From positions 1-64,000 of the forward strand of contig CANJXI010000008.1 of NCBI GenBank assembly GCA_947478785.1: a DNA stretch of 64,000 nt, read 5' to 3'. This DNA is from Caulobacteraceae bacterium. GTDB taxonomy: Bacteria; Pseudomonadota; Alphaproteobacteria; Caulobacterales; Caulobacteraceae. The translations under genes and the position numbers were made by a program. The notes beneath the pieces are model-generated. The model did no database searches. It had not been told where the DNA came from and saw nothing but the letters and a program-made list of their open reading frames with translations. This document shows positions 33,133-43,524 of the stretch, one piece after another (the stretch's first letter is position 1; each line of letters opens with the position of its first letter).

Positions 33133-33984
33133 GTGCCCTTTCCGGATTTCGACCCTGTCCTCATTCATCTGGGCCCGATCGCGATCCGCTGGTACGCCCT
33201 GGCCTATATCGCGGGCATCCTGCTGGGCTGGCGGTATGTGGTGGGACTCGTGCGAAATCCCAGCCTTTGGGCCAAGCGCGGACCGGCGACCACGCCGGAA
33301 AAGGTCGACGACCTGATCCTCTGGATCACCCTTGGCATCATCGTCGGCGGCCGGTTGGGCCATGTGATCTTTTATACCCCGCGGATCATCTGGACCGACC
33401 CTGTCGAGATCCTGAAGACCTGGCATGGCGGGATGAGCTTCCACGGCGGCTTCCTGGGGGTGGTGATCGCCTGCGCCGCCTTCGCCTACCGCAACCGCAT
33501 CGACCCCTTGCGGCTGGGCGACATTGCCGCGGCCGCCACCCCGATCGGTCTGTTCTTCGGGCGCGTCGCCAACTTCATCAACGGCGAGCTATGGGGCCGG
33601 CCGACGACCCTGCCATGGGGCATGGTGTTTCCGGGGGCTGGCGATCTGCCCCGCCATCCGAGCCAGCTCTACGAGGCCGCGCTGGAGGGGATCGTGCTGT
33701 TCCTGGTTCTCCGCTGGGCGACCCATGGGGCCAAGCTCCTGAACCGGCGCGGCGTGGTCACGGGACTGTTCATCGCCGGCTACGGCGTCATCCGGGTCCT
33801 GCTGGAGACGGTCCGCGAGCCCGACAGATACATGCCGCAATTCCCGTTCGGCCTGACCATGGGGATCATGCTTTCCGCGCCGATGATCCTGGCGGGCCTG
33901 TTCCTGATCTTGCGAGGGCTCAGCGAACCGATTCCCACCCTGGAGACGGCGACGCCCGCCGCCGGCGACGATGAGCCTCGCTGA
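33133..33984 (+). CDS. lgt: Prolipoprotein diacylglyceryl transferase
   Basis: This inner-membrane enzyme lipidates the lipobox cysteine of prolipoproteins. The Lgt signature is intact: GGRLGHVIFY, WHGGMSFHGGFLGVV and RVANFINGELWGRPTTLPWGMVFPGAGDLPRHPSQLYEAALEG. I place the start at GTG 33133 (VPFPDFDPVLIHLGPIAIRWY), the usual family N-terminus, rather than the TTG at 33112. It overlaps the following midA gene by 14 bp. Confidence 0.93.
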   Translation: MPFPDFDPVLIHLGPIAIRWYALAYIAGILLGWRYVVGLVRNPSLWAKRGPATTPEKVDDLILWITLGIIVGGRLGHVIFYTPRIIWTDPVEILKTWHGGMSFHGGFLGVVIACAAFAYRNRIDPLRLGDIAAAATPIGLFFGRVANFINGELWGRPTTLPWGMVFPGAGDLPRHPSQLYEAALEGIVLFLVLRWATHGAKLLNRRGVVTGLFIAGYGVIRVLLETVREPDRYMPQFPFGLTMGIMLSAPMILAGLFLILRGLSEPIPTLETATPAAGDDEPR

Positions 33985-35029
33985 CCGGCTGACCGCCGAG
34001 ATCACCCAGGGCGGCCCGATCAGCGTCGCCCGTTACATCACCGCCTGCCTGCACGATCCGGACTTCGGCTATTACGCCACGCGCCCGGCCCTCGGGCTCG
34101 ACGGCGATTTCGTCACGGCGCCGTTGATCAGCCAGATGTTCGGCGAGCTGGTCGGCGTCTGGGCGGCCTCCACCTGGGAGCTGATGGGCCGGCCCGCGCC
34201 GTTCCGCCTGGTGGAGATGGGGCCCGGCGACGGCACGCTGATGAGCGATATCCTGCGCGCCACGCGCCACGCGCCGGGATTCATCGAGGCCGCCGACCTG
34301 TGGCTTGTCGAGGTCTCCGAACCCCTGAAGATCCTGCAGCGCAACCGGCTGGGCGAGGCGCCGCGATGGGCGCCGGCCCTGGCGGAGGTTCCGGGCGGCG
34401 CGCCCCTGATCCTGGTGGCCAACGAGTTGCTGGATTGCCTGCCCGCGCGCCAGTTCGTGCGCACCGCCACCGGCTGGGCCGAGCAGGTGGTGGGCCTGGA
34501 CGCCCGCCGGCGTCTGACCTTTGGCCTCGCCGCCACCCCGGTGGCCAGCCTGCTGCCCGACGCCGCCCTGGGCCAGGTCTATGAACAGTCGGCCCCGCAG
34601 GCGGCGCTGGGCGGCGAGATCGGCCGGCGGATCGCCACCGACGGCGGCGCCGCGCTGTTGATCGACTACGGGCGCGCCATCCCCGGTTTCGGCGACACCC
34701 TGCAGGCGCTCAGCCGCCACGAGAAGGTCGATCCCCTGGCCAATCCCGGCAAGGCCGACCTGACGATCCACGCGGATTTCCCCGCGGTCATGCGCGCCGC
34801 CCGCGCCGGGGGCGCGGAGGCGGCCGTCCTGACCCAGGCCGACTTCCTGGCCAGGCTCGGGATAGGCGCCCGCGCCGAGGCCCTGGTGCGGGCCCGCCCC
34901 GACCGCGCAGCCACCATCGGCCGCCAGCTCCACCGCCTGGTCAGCGCCGACGAGATGGGCGAGTTGTTCAAGGCCTGCGCGATCTTCGCGCCGGGCCAGA
35001 CACCGCCGGGCTTCGAGGAGACCACATGA
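33971..35029 (+). CDS. MidA/NDUFAF7-family SAM-dependent methyltransferase
   Basis: This 352-aa protein starts with the family signature GGPISVARYITACLHDPDFGYYATRPALGLDGDFVTAPLISQMFGELVGVW. The SAM site is LVEMGPGDGTLMSDILRA, and LILVANELLDCLPARQFV follows. The mitochondrial relative methylates an arginine of complex I subunit NDUFS2, so an equivalent role on bacterial complex I is inferred. It overlaps both lgt and pgeF. Confidence 0.92.
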   Translation: MSLADRLTAEITQGGPISVARYITACLHDPDFGYYATRPALGLDGDFVTAPLISQMFGELVGVWAASTWELMGRPAPFRLVEMGPGDGTLMSDILRATRHAPGFIEAADLWLVEVSEPLKILQRNRLGEAPRWAPALAEVPGGAPLILVANELLDCLPARQFVRTATGWAEQVVGLDARRRLTFGLAATPVASLLPDAALGQVYEQSAPQAALGGEIGRRIATDGGAALLIDYGRAIPGFGDTLQALSRHEKVDPLANPGKADLTIHADFPAVMRAARAGGAEAAVLTQADFLARLGIGARAEALVRARPDRAATIGRQLHRLVSADEMGELFKACAIFAPGQTPPGFEETT

Positions 35030-35802
35030 GCCTGCCCGTCCTCACCTCTCCGCTGCTGCAGGTCGAGGGCGTCCGGCACGCCTTTTTCACGCGCCAGGGC
35101 GGCGTCTCGAAGGGGATTTACGCGGGCCTCAACGTCGGCCTGGGCTCCAACGACGACCCTGAAGCCGTGCGCGAGAACCGCCGCTGGGCCGCGGCCCACT
35201 TCGGAGCGGAAAGCCTGGTCACCGCTTACCAGGTGCATTCCGCTGTAGCGCTCACGGCCGACGGCGACTGGCCTGCCGGGCCGCCACAGGGCGACGCGGT
35301 GATCAGCGCCGTGGGCGGGGTCGTCTGCGGCGCGCTGGCCGCCGACTGCGCCCCGGTGCTGCTTTGCGATCCGCAAGCCCGGGTGGTCGCCGCCGCCCAT
35401 GCCGGCTGGCAAGGCGCGCTTGGCGGCGTCGTCGAAGCCGCCGTCGCGCGGATGGAGAGCCTGGGCGCGGAGCGCCGCCGCCTGCGTGCGGCCGTGGGGC
35501 CGTGCATCGGGCCTCGGTCCTATGAGGTGGGCCTTGAGTTCCTGGAGCGCTTCATCGCGGTCGATCCCGCCCACGCCGCCTTCTTCACCGCCGGCGTCAC
35601 CCCCGACAAGCGCATGTTCGACCTGCCGGCCTTCGTGCTCGGACGGCTGCGGGCCGCGGGCGTCGGGACATGTGAATGGATCGGCCGCGACACCTGCGCC
35701 GAGCCGGAACATTTCTTCTCGAACCGGCGGGCGTTCAAACAGGGCGCACCCGACTACGGGCGGCTGTTGTCAGCGATCGTCCTGACCGGACCTTCGTCCT
35801 AG
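35026..35802 (+). CDS. pgeF: Peptidoglycan editing factor PgeF (laccase-domain, YfiH)
   Basis: This 258-aa protein has HAFFTRQGGVSKGIYAGLNVG, then the metal ligands in TAYQVHSAV (His), ALAADCAPVLL (Cys) and AAAHAGWQGALGGVVE (His). VGPCIGPRSYEVG is near the C-terminus. The family removes misincorporated serine-containing precursors from peptidoglycan synthesis. The 4-bp overlap with midA makes this the third gene of a coupled operon. Confidence 0.92.
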   Translation: MSLPVLTSPLLQVEGVRHAFFTRQGGVSKGIYAGLNVGLGSNDDPEAVRENRRWAAAHFGAESLVTAYQVHSAVALTADGDWPAGPPQGDAVISAVGGVVCGALAADCAPVLLCDPQARVVAAAHAGWQGALGGVVEAAVARMESLGAERRRLRAAVGPCIGPRSYEVGLEFLERFIAVDPAHAAFFTAGVTPDKRMFDLPAFVLGRLRAAGVGTCEWIGRDTCAEPEHFFSNRRAFKQGAPDYGRLLSAIVLTGPSS

Positions 35803-37436
35803 CCCAGGTCGATCAGGCCCATCTTGGCCAACCGGCCGACGATCTCCGCCATGGCGTCCGGCGAAATCCCGGCCCCTTGCGCCAGGGCCGCGACGGTGGG
35901 CGCGCCGGCCGCCAGGGCCGCGAAGATCCGCTGCGCGGCCTGCGCCGGCAGCTTCCAGTGCGCCAGGATGGGATGTCCGGCCAAGGACTCATAGGTCGAC
36001 AGGCTGGCGTCGGCGGCGGCGGCGATGGGCGTGTCCGGCCTGATCGTGTGGGTCGAATAGTGGCCGAAGACCTCGAAGGGATCGCGCCGGCCGGATGCTG
36101 AGCGGGGCGCCCCATGCAGTAGCGCCGATGTCGCGTCACGCCGGCGGATGGCGTTCAGCTCGGCCCACAGCGCCTGGTAGCGCCCATAGATCACCGACCA
36201 GTCGTAGATTTCCCGCGCGCGGCTCCGTCCGGCCGCACCCATCCGCCGGCGCAGATCGCCGTCGACGACGAGGTCGGTGAGCCGGGCGACCAGCGCGCGC
36301 ATGTCGACGGCGACAGCCGAGCTCATCCGCGAGAGGAAGAGATCGTAGCTAGCCGTCCCGACTTCATGGTCCCGCCCCGCCGGTTCCCCGGCGCCGGCGG
36401 CCGGCTGCCATGTGGCGATCCGGAAGCCGTCGATCCCGTCGCGGATGGTGTCCTTGTAGCCGTTCCAATCGGTGACCAGAACCGGCAGGCCCGCCGCCAT
36501 GGCCTCCACCGGCGTGAGCCCGAAGGTTTCCTGGATGCTGTCGGAGAGCGTGATGAAGATGTCGGCGGCCGCCCAGCTTCCGCGATAGAGCGCCGGGTCC
36601 TTGCCATCGAGGAAGATGCAGCGGACGTCGGGGCAGAACCGGGCGGCGGCCGAGCGGAAGGCGTTCTCAAGGTCCTGGTTGACGAACTGGCCGGCATGCA
36701 GGATCGCGATCCGCCGCCCTGTCGCCTGGGCCGCCGCCTGCAGGGCCCGGTACATCGGATAAGGATGGGCCTTGCCGTTGATGGAGAACCGCCCCGCGAA
36801 GAGGGCCACGACCTCGTCATCTGCGATATCCGAGTCGGCGCGCGCCGCGGCGCGGTCCTCGGCGGTGAACGCGTAGTCCTCGCAGTGGACGCCCAGGGGA
36901 ATCAGCGGCGTCAGGGGGCGGGGCGACGTCACCGCGCACCCGAACCGCCATTTCAGATAGTCGGCCTGAGTGTCCAGACCACCGTGGATCACGCTCACCG
37001 CCGCCGAGGACGTGCAGATCACCGCGTCCCAGGGCATGATCGGCGCCACCGCCATGTCGGCGATCTGGTCCAGCGCGCCGCCGGACGCCAGCGTGTGGGT
37101 CACGCCACAGAGGCTATACTGGTCCGCCCCCACCCGCAGGCGCGAGCGGGCTGACAGGTCGATGACATGGTCGGGCCGATAGAGCACGCCGCAGGGGCCG
37201 AGTAGATCGAGCCGCCTGGCTGGAATCCAGCGGGTCTGGGCCGCCGGATCCAATTCGGCCACGCGGGCGCGAAAGGCCTCAGCGGACGCGGGGCTGGGCG
37301 TATAGGCGGCCAGCGGATCGTCGCCCCTGGCCTTGACCGCCGCGCGCAGGAAGCCGTCGCCCGCCGACTGACGCCCCATGAGCCTGGGGCCGGTCGTCAG
37401 ATAGCCGTCGGGTTCGAACAGGATCGCGGGATGCAC
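35799..37436 (-). CDS. Group 1 (GT4-like) glycosyltransferase with an extra C-terminal domain
   Basis: The GT-B C-terminal core is evident: VVALFAGRFSINGKAHPYPMYRAL, ILHAGQF and ADIFITLSDSIQETFGLTPVEAMAAGLPVLVTDWNGYKDTI (donor-site Glu-x7-Glu). About 90 extra residues follow, ending ALAQGAGISPDAMAEIVGRLAKMGLIDLG, which read like a small winged-helix or dimerisation fold. Start choice is uncertain: GTG 37436 gives 545 aa, and an in-frame ATG at 37379 is also possible. Acceptor and product are unknown. Confidence 0.85.
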   Translation of the reverse strand: MHPAILFEPDGYLTTGPRLMGRQSAGDGFLRAAVKARGDDPLAAYTPSPASAEAFRARVAELDPAAQTRWIPARRLDLLGPCGVLYRPDHVIDLSARSRLRVGADQYSLCGVTHTLASGGALDQIADMAVAPIMPWDAVICTSSAAVSVIHGGLDTQADYLKWRFGCAVTSPRPLTPLIPLGVHCEDYAFTAEDRAAARADSDIADDEVVALFAGRFSINGKAHPYPMYRALQAAAQATGRRIAILHAGQFVNQDLENAFRSAAARFCPDVRCIFLDGKDPALYRGSWAAADIFITLSDSIQETFGLTPVEAMAAGLPVLVTDWNGYKDTIRDGIDGFRIATWQPAAGAGEPAGRDHEVGTASYDLFLSRMSSAVAVDMRALVARLTDLVVDGDLRRRMGAAGRSRAREIYDWSVIYGRYQALWAELNAIRRRDATSALLHGAPRSASGRRDPFEVFGHYSTHTIRPDTPIAAAADASLSTYESLAGHPILAHWKLPAQAAQRIFAALAAGAPTVAALAQGAGISPDAMAEIVGRLAKMGLIDLG

Positions 37437-37590
37437 CCTGCGGCGACTAACATGGTGCCCGTGTCGCGACCAAGCCGGCAACGGAGAGAGCCGGTCCGAA
37501 ACCCGATCGCAGCCGCGCGGGCGGGGATAGACTCGCCCGCCTCCCCTGCTACAAGCCCGAGCTTAGCGAACTCGTCAGTGTGGGGCCCCG

Positions 37591-38526
37591 ATGAAGCTGC
37601 TGGCCGGCAACTCCAATCGCACGCTTGCCGAGGCCGTCGCCTCCCATCTGGATCTGCCGTTGACCAAGGCCCAGGTGAAGCGCTTCGCCGACAACGAGGT
37701 CTGGGTGACCATCGACGAGAACGTCCGCGGCGAGGACGTCTTCGTCATCCAGTCGACCAGCTATCCGGCCAACGACAATCTCATGGAGCTGCTGATCTGC
37801 ATCGACGCGCTGAAACGCGCCTCCGCCAGGCGGATCACCGCGGTGATGCCCTACTTCGGCTACGCGCGGCAGGACCGAAAGACCGGCGGCCGCACGCCGA
37901 TCTCGGCCAAGCTGGTGGCCAACCTGGTCACCCGGGCCGGCGCAGACCGGGTGCTGACCATGGATCTGCACTCCGGTCAGATCCAGGGCTTCTTCGACAT
38001 CCCCACCGACAACCTGCTCTCGGCGCCGATCCTCGCCCAGGACATCAAGGACCACCACAAGAAGACCAGCGAACTGATGATCGTTTCGCCCGACGTGGGC
38101 GGCGTGGTCCGCGCGCTGGCCGTCGCGACCCGGCTGAACGCCGAGCTCTCCATCGTCGACAAGCGCCGCTCGGGACCGGGCAAGAGCGAGGTCGCCAACA
38201 TCATCGGCGACGTGAAGGGCCGTCGCTGCATCCTGTTCGACGACATGATCGACGGCGGCGGCACGCTGACCAACGCCGCCCAGGCTCTGATCGACCACGG
38301 CGCGCTGGAGGTCTCGGCCTATGTCACCCACGGCGTGCTGTCGGGCGCAGCGGTGGAGCGGGTGAACGCCTCGATTCTCAAGGAACTGGTGATGACCGAT
38401 TCCATCCAGCCCCCGGACCGGGCCGCCGACGGCGGCAAGATCCGCTACGTGAGCTGCGACCGGCTCATCGGCGAGGCGATCCGCCGCATCGCCAATGAGG
38501 AGAGCGTGTCGAAACTGTTCGACTGA
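37591..38526 (+). CDS. prs: Ribose-phosphate pyrophosphokinase
   Basis: It makes PRPP for nucleotide, His and Trp synthesis. Motifs in order are [66 protein letters not shown], the flexible loop [12 protein letters not shown] and the PRPP loop [16 protein letters not shown]. At 311 aa it is complete. It leads the conserved run prs, lipoprotein, rplY, pth, ychF. Confidence 0.97.
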   Translation: MKLLAGNSNRTLAEAVASHLDLPLTKAQVKRFADNEVWVTIDENVRGEDVFVIQSTSYPANDNLMELLICIDALKRASARRITAVMPYFGYARQDRKTGGRTPISAKLVANLVTRAGADRVLTMDLHSGQIQGFFDIPTDNLLSAPILAQDIKDHHKKTSELMIVSPDVGGVVRALAVATRLNAELSIVDKRRSGPGKSEVANIIGDVKGRRCILFDDMIDGGGTLTNAAQALIDHGALEVSAYVTHGVLSGAAVERVNASILKELVMTDSIQPPDRAADGGKIRYVSCDRLIGEAIRRIANEESVSKLFD

Positions 38527-38644
38527 GAACGCCGCCATCCTCTGCGGCCACGCTTGCTCAGCAAGTGTTTACCTTGCGAGGCCGTAAATTCGCCGGGGGG
38601 CATGTCGAATCGTTGTTCCACTCGCCCGAGGTGAAGGCTTCCTG

Positions 38645-39691
38645 ATGTTTTCGAATATTCCGGTCCGCCGCGCGCTTGGCGCCACCGCGCTCGCAGCGAT
38701 GCTCCTCCTCGTCGCCTGCGCCGAGCCCGCCCCCCCGCCGCCGGCCCCGCCGCCGGCCATTCCCACCATCAGCCTGTCGCCCCGCGTCATCGAGCAGGCC
38801 AGCGCCTATCGCGCCTACGTCGCGCGCGCCAACACCATCTCTCCCGGCTTCGTCGACGGCGCGGCCGTGGCCAACAGCCTGAAGACCGGCGAATCCTACG
38901 AGCCGCAACAGTTGCTGCGCGGGGCTATCGCCTATGGGGCCGTGGTCGCCCTGCAGGATCCGGAGTTCGTGGCCGGCGTGCGCAAGTTCGTCGCCGATCC
39001 CGAACAGCGCCGCACGGTGGCTTATGAGATCATGAAGGACCCGGCTTACGCGGTGGGGTTCCAGGGGTCGGCCGGGGCGGCGGGGCTGGTGATGGCCGCC
39101 CTGGGCGAGGACGGCCGCCGGCTGCTCGACCTCGGCCGCTCGGTGAAGCAGGCCGCCTATGACGTGCAGCATTCGCCATGGTCCAAGGCCGAGGTGCCTG
39201 ACCGCGAGATGCGACTGGCGCTCGCCAAACAGCTGTCGGCCTCGCCGCTGATGGGCGAGGTCTCGGAGACCGCGCGCCTGCAACTGGCGGTGAACGGCGG
39301 GGCCGCACTGGGGCTTTCCGGCCAGAGCGTCAGCCCGCCCTATACGCCGTTCGTGATTCGCAGCCTGGCGGTCGCGGCGCTGGCGGCCCTGGGCTACGCC
39401 GACGACGCGAGCCTGGCCCAGGTGATGCCGATCCTGGCCGATCCCACGGCGGCCACCTGCTTCAACATGTCCAAGCTCAACCTCTACCAGTGCCTGGCAG
39501 TCTCCAAGCCGCATTACGAGGACGTCTTCTGCCTTGGCCAGCACGTGCTGATCGACACCGGCAAGTGCCTGATCAAGGGCGCCGGCGTGACCGAGCCGGT
39601 CGACGCCCGCGCCGAAGCCATGGCTGCGGCGGCCAAGGCCGCGGAGAGCGTGGCGGCGAGCAAGAAGAAGAAACCCTCTAAAAAGCACTGA
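38645..39691 (+). CDS. Uncharacterised lipoprotein between prs and rplY
   Basis: The 348-aa precursor has a short signal with lipobox LLVAC (Cys at about residue 25) and a proline-rich linker (EPAPPPPAPPPAIP). A helical, Ala-rich domain follows, with four more cysteines near the C-terminus (ATCFNM, YQCLAV, VFCLGQ, GKCLIKG), and then a Lys-rich tail KKKKPSKKH. The even cysteine number suggests disulfides in the periplasm. I do not know a named family. The basic tail could bind an anionic envelope polymer. Confidence 0.82.
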   Translation: MFSNIPVRRALGATALAAMLLLVACAEPAPPPPAPPPAIPTISLSPRVIEQASAYRAYVARANTISPGFVDGAAVANSLKTGESYEPQQLLRGAIAYGAVVALQDPEFVAGVRKFVADPEQRRTVAYEIMKDPAYAVGFQGSAGAAGLVMAALGEDGRRLLDLGRSVKQAAYDVQHSPWSKAEVPDREMRLALAKQLSASPLMGEVSETARLQLAVNGGAALGLSGQSVSPPYTPFVIRSLAVAALAALGYADDASLAQVMPILADPTAATCFNMSKLNLYQCLAVSKPHYEDVFCLGQHVLIDTGKCLIKGAGVTEPVDARAEAMAAAAKAAESVAASKKKKPSKKH

Positions 39692-39817
39692 AGCCGCGGG
39701 GCGCGGGGCGTTGCGCGGGGCGGTCCTTTTGTGTATCTACGCGCACCCTTCGACCCTAGCGGTCACCTATGCGTCGCCGCGCCCCCTCGCGCGGCGGCTT
39801 CGTTTTGAGGCAAGGCC

Positions 39818-40477
39818 ATGGCCGATATCGTTCTGAACGTCGAAGTCCGCGATCGCACCGGCACGGGCGGCGCGCGCGACGCCCGCCGCGCCGGGCTCGT
39901 TCCCGGGGTGCTCTACGGCGGCGACAAGGACCCGGTGGCCATCTCGGTCCGGGCCAACGAGTTCCGCAAGGCGCTCTATACCGGCAAGCTCCTGGGCCAC
40001 CTGGTGACCCTGAAATACGGCGCGGAAACCCAGCCGGTGATCGCCAAGGCCATCGACATGCATCCGGTGACCGATGAGCCGACGCACTTCGACCTCTACC
40101 GCGTCGACGCCCATCAGAAGATCAAGATCCCGGTGCCGGTGCACTTCGCCAACCACGAGGCCTCGCCCGGCATCAAGCGTGGCGGCACGCTCAACATCGT
40201 GGGCCACGACGTGCTGGTCTCCTGCCTGGCCGACCACATCCCCGAGGAAATCATCGTCGACCTGACGGGCCTGGAAATCGGCGGCGCGATCCGCATTTCC
40301 GACCTGCCCTTCCCCGAAGGCGTGGAGCCGGCGATCGACGTGGCCACCGTGATCTGCACCGTCTCGGGCGCCTCGGCGCAGGGCGACGCCGATGACGCGG
40401 CCGACACCGCCGCAGGCGAAGCCGCCGCCGCCGAAAGCGCCGCGGAAGCCGCGGCCGAAGCGAGCGGCGAGGGCTAG
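39818..40477 (+). CDS. rplY: 50S ribosomal protein L25 (long Ctc/TL5 form)
   Basis: The N-terminal 5S rRNA-binding domain reads VEVRDRTGTGGARDARRAGLVPGVLYGGDKDPVAISV, followed by the beta domain (PVHFANHEASPGIKRGGTLNIVGHDVLVSC, PEEIIVDLTGLEIGGAIRISDL). The C-terminal about 30 residues are almost only Ala, Glu and Asp, which is common in alphaproteobacterial L25. The length is 219 aa. pth follows 30 bp later. Confidence 0.95.
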   Translation: MADIVLNVEVRDRTGTGGARDARRAGLVPGVLYGGDKDPVAISVRANEFRKALYTGKLLGHLVTLKYGAETQPVIAKAIDMHPVTDEPTHFDLYRVDAHQKIKIPVPVHFANHEASPGIKRGGTLNIVGHDVLVSCLADHIPEEIIVDLTGLEIGGAIRISDLPFPEGVEPAIDVATVICTVSGASAQGDADDAADTAAGEAAAAESAAEAAAEASGEG

Positions 40478-40483
40478 TCCCGC

Positions 40484-40502
40484 CGCTCCGGCCTTCGGAG
40501 CG
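40484..40502 (+). promoter_or_regulatory. hairpin covering the pth ribosome-binding region
   Basis: CGCTCCG-GCCTT-CGGAGCG is a perfect 7-bp stem with a 5-nt loop. Its 3' arm contains GGAG just before the pth ATG at 40508. In the rplY-pth transcript this would partly hide the ribosome site unless ribosomes on rplY approach, so coupling or attenuation is inferred. Confidence 0.45.
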
Positions 40503-40507
40503 CGTCC

Positions 40508-41125
40508 ATGCTGCTCATCGCTGGCCTCGGTAACCCCGGGGCCGCCTTCGCCAGGAACCGCCACAACATCGGCTTCATGGCCGTGGACGAGATCGCGCGC
40601 CGCTGGAACTTCGGCCCCATGCGCGCGAAGTTCCAGGGCTTGGCCTCGGAAGGCGCGATCCAGACCCCCGGCGGCCCGGTCAAGGCCCTGCTGCTCAAGC
40701 CCCAGACCTTCTACAACGAGAGCGGCCGGGCGGTTGGCGAAGCGCTCAAGTTCTACAAGATCGATCCCGCCGACCTCGTGGTCTTTTACGACGAGATCGA
40801 CCTGGCTCCCGGCCGCTTCCGGATGAAGGCCGGCGGCGGGGCGGCCGGCAACAACGGCGTGCGCTCGATCACCGCCCAGGTGGGGCCGTACTTCCGCCGC
40901 GCCCGCATGGGCACCGGCCACCCCGGCGACAAGGACCTCGTGCACGGCCACGTGCTGTCCGACTTCCACAAGGCCGACAAGCAGTGGCTCGAGCCGCTGA
41001 TCGAAGCCTGCGCAGAGGCGCTCCCCATCCTGGCCGCCGGCGATGACGAGAAATACCAGACCGAGGTCATGCGGCTCGCTCCCGCCGACAAGCTCGATCC
41101 CCGCAAGGCCGCTCGTGGGGAGTGA
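40508..41125 (+). CDS. pth: Peptidyl-tRNA hydrolase
   Basis: It recycles peptidyl-tRNA dropped from ribosomes. Active-site segments are IAGLGNPGAAFARNRHNIGFMAVD (Asn and catalytic His), KPQTFYNESGRAVGEAL and VVFYDEIDLAPGRFRMKAGGGAAGNNGVRSI (Asp, Asn). At 205 aa it is complete. It lies between rplY and ychF on the same strand. Confidence 0.96.
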   Translation: MLLIAGLGNPGAAFARNRHNIGFMAVDEIARRWNFGPMRAKFQGLASEGAIQTPGGPVKALLLKPQTFYNESGRAVGEALKFYKIDPADLVVFYDEIDLAPGRFRMKAGGGAAGNNGVRSITAQVGPYFRRARMGTGHPGDKDLVHGHVLSDFHKADKQWLEPLIEACAEALPILAAGDDEKYQTEVMRLAPADKLDPRKAARGE

Positions 41126-41200
41126 TGGGCGACATTTCTCCCACGCCGGGAAGCCGCGGCGTGCTAACCCGCGCCCCTCAATAGGAACCTGAAAGACCCC

Positions 41201-42298
<1,098 letters not shown>

Positions 42299-42308
42299 GA
42301 GGTTCGCG

Positions 42309-42989
42309 ATGGGCGAGACCGTCCGCCTGACCAGCGCCAGGGACGGGTTCGAATTCGACGCCTACCACGCGGATGTGAGCGACGCGCGGCGCGGCGGGCT
42401 GGTGTTGCTGCATGCCCTGTGGGGTGTGACCCCACATCTGCGCGGGCTCGCCGACAGCTATGCCGAGGCAGGCTACGAGACCCTTCTACCCAGCCTTTTC
42501 GACCGCTTCCAGCGGGGCTTTCCCGAGCGGGACATTGAGCCCGCGCACCTGGAACGGCAGAACGGGTTCGGCCGGGCGACCGGCTGGGGCGCGGAGGTGA
42601 TGGACGCTGTGCAGGCGGCGATCGACGCCCTGGCGCCGCCGGTCTTCGCCCTTGGGTTCTGCTTTGGCGGAACGACCGCATGGCTGGCGGCGGCGCGTTG
42701 CACGGGGCTCTCGGCGATGGCCTCCTACTACGGCGGCCACGTCGCCGAATATCTGGACGAGACGCCGAAGGTCCCGACCATCCTGCACCTCGGCAAGAGC
42801 GACGTACTGATCCCGCCCGCCGACGTGGCGGCGATCCGCGAGGCGTATCCCGATCTGCCGGTCTACATGTACGAAGGTGGCCACGCCTTCGCGGGTCCGG
42901 GCGGCCATGAGCCCGACAGCGCCAACCTCGCGCGCCTGCGCACGCTGGCGCTCTTCGCCCGCAACGGCGCGGGCCGCGGCGAGATCTAG
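42309..42989 (+). CDS. Dienelactone hydrolase family protein
   Basis: This 226-aa alpha/beta hydrolase has the DLH nucleophile elbow FALGFCFGGTTAW with Cys in place of Ser. An aspartate lies in LHLGKSDVLIPPADVAAI and the catalytic His in MYEGGHAFAGPGG. It starts 10 bp after ychF with AGGAGG overlapping the junction, so it may be co-expressed. The true substrate is unknown; no chlorocatechol pathway is nearby. Confidence 0.9.
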   Translation: MGETVRLTSARDGFEFDAYHADVSDARRGGLVLLHALWGVTPHLRGLADSYAEAGYETLLPSLFDRFQRGFPERDIEPAHLERQNGFGRATGWGAEVMDAVQAAIDALAPPVFALGFCFGGTTAWLAAARCTGLSAMASYYGGHVAEYLDETPKVPTILHLGKSDVLIPPADVAAIREAYPDLPVYMYEGGHAFAGPGGHEPDSANLARLRTLALFARNGAGRGEI

Positions 42990-43459
42990 GTCTTTTCCTC
43001 GATCTGGGCGCGCACCTCGGGCAGCCGCTCCAGGGCGCGCGCCAGCACCGCCTGGGCCGCCAGGATGCCGATGCCGGCCGCATAGGCCGAGAACACATTG
43101 GCGCCCATGCGGCCAGCCTGGGCGGCCTGCCCCACCTGCCAATAGATGAACAGGCCCGCGCCCATCAGAAGGGCCACCCCGGAGACGACGGAACCCGGGG
43201 TCTGGCCGAAGCCCGCCTGGAAGCTCATCCAGACCCACCGGGCGAGCCTGCGCTTCACCGGTCCCGCCAGTAGTGGGATCAGAAACGAGGCCAGCAGGTA
43301 AGCGGCGGGCCAAAGCAGCGTCCAGCGCGCCACCGAGACGGCCCCACCCGGCAAGCGGTCGAAGGCGTCCACGGCGCCCGCCCCAAAGATCAGTGCGGCC
43401 GCGAGGACCGTCGTATCCTGCATCCGCTTGAAGTTCCGCCATGCGCGCGTGAAGGCCAT
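42986..43459 (-). CDS. Hypothetical four-helix membrane protein
   Basis: This 157-aa protein has about four hydrophobic segments (VLAAALIFGAGAVDAF, WTLLWPAAYLLASFLIPLLAG, VVSGVALLMGAGLFIYW, YAAGIGILAAQAVLARAL) with basic loops (KRRLARW). I do not recognise a family. It converges with the dienelactone hydrolase gene (4-bp overlap). Confidence 0.7.
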   Translation of the reverse strand: MAFTRAWRNFKRMQDTTVLAAALIFGAGAVDAFDRLPGGAVSVARWTLLWPAAYLLASFLIPLLAGPVKRRLARWVWMSFQAGFGQTPGSVVSGVALLMGAGLFIYWQVGQAAQAGRMGANVFSAYAAGIGILAAQAVLARALERLPEVRAQIEEKT

Positions 43460-43524
43460 CGGCGCGACCTTAGAAGGCTTTTGGGCCGGCGTAAGGCGGG
43501 TATGCTCACGCCAGTGACGCGCCC

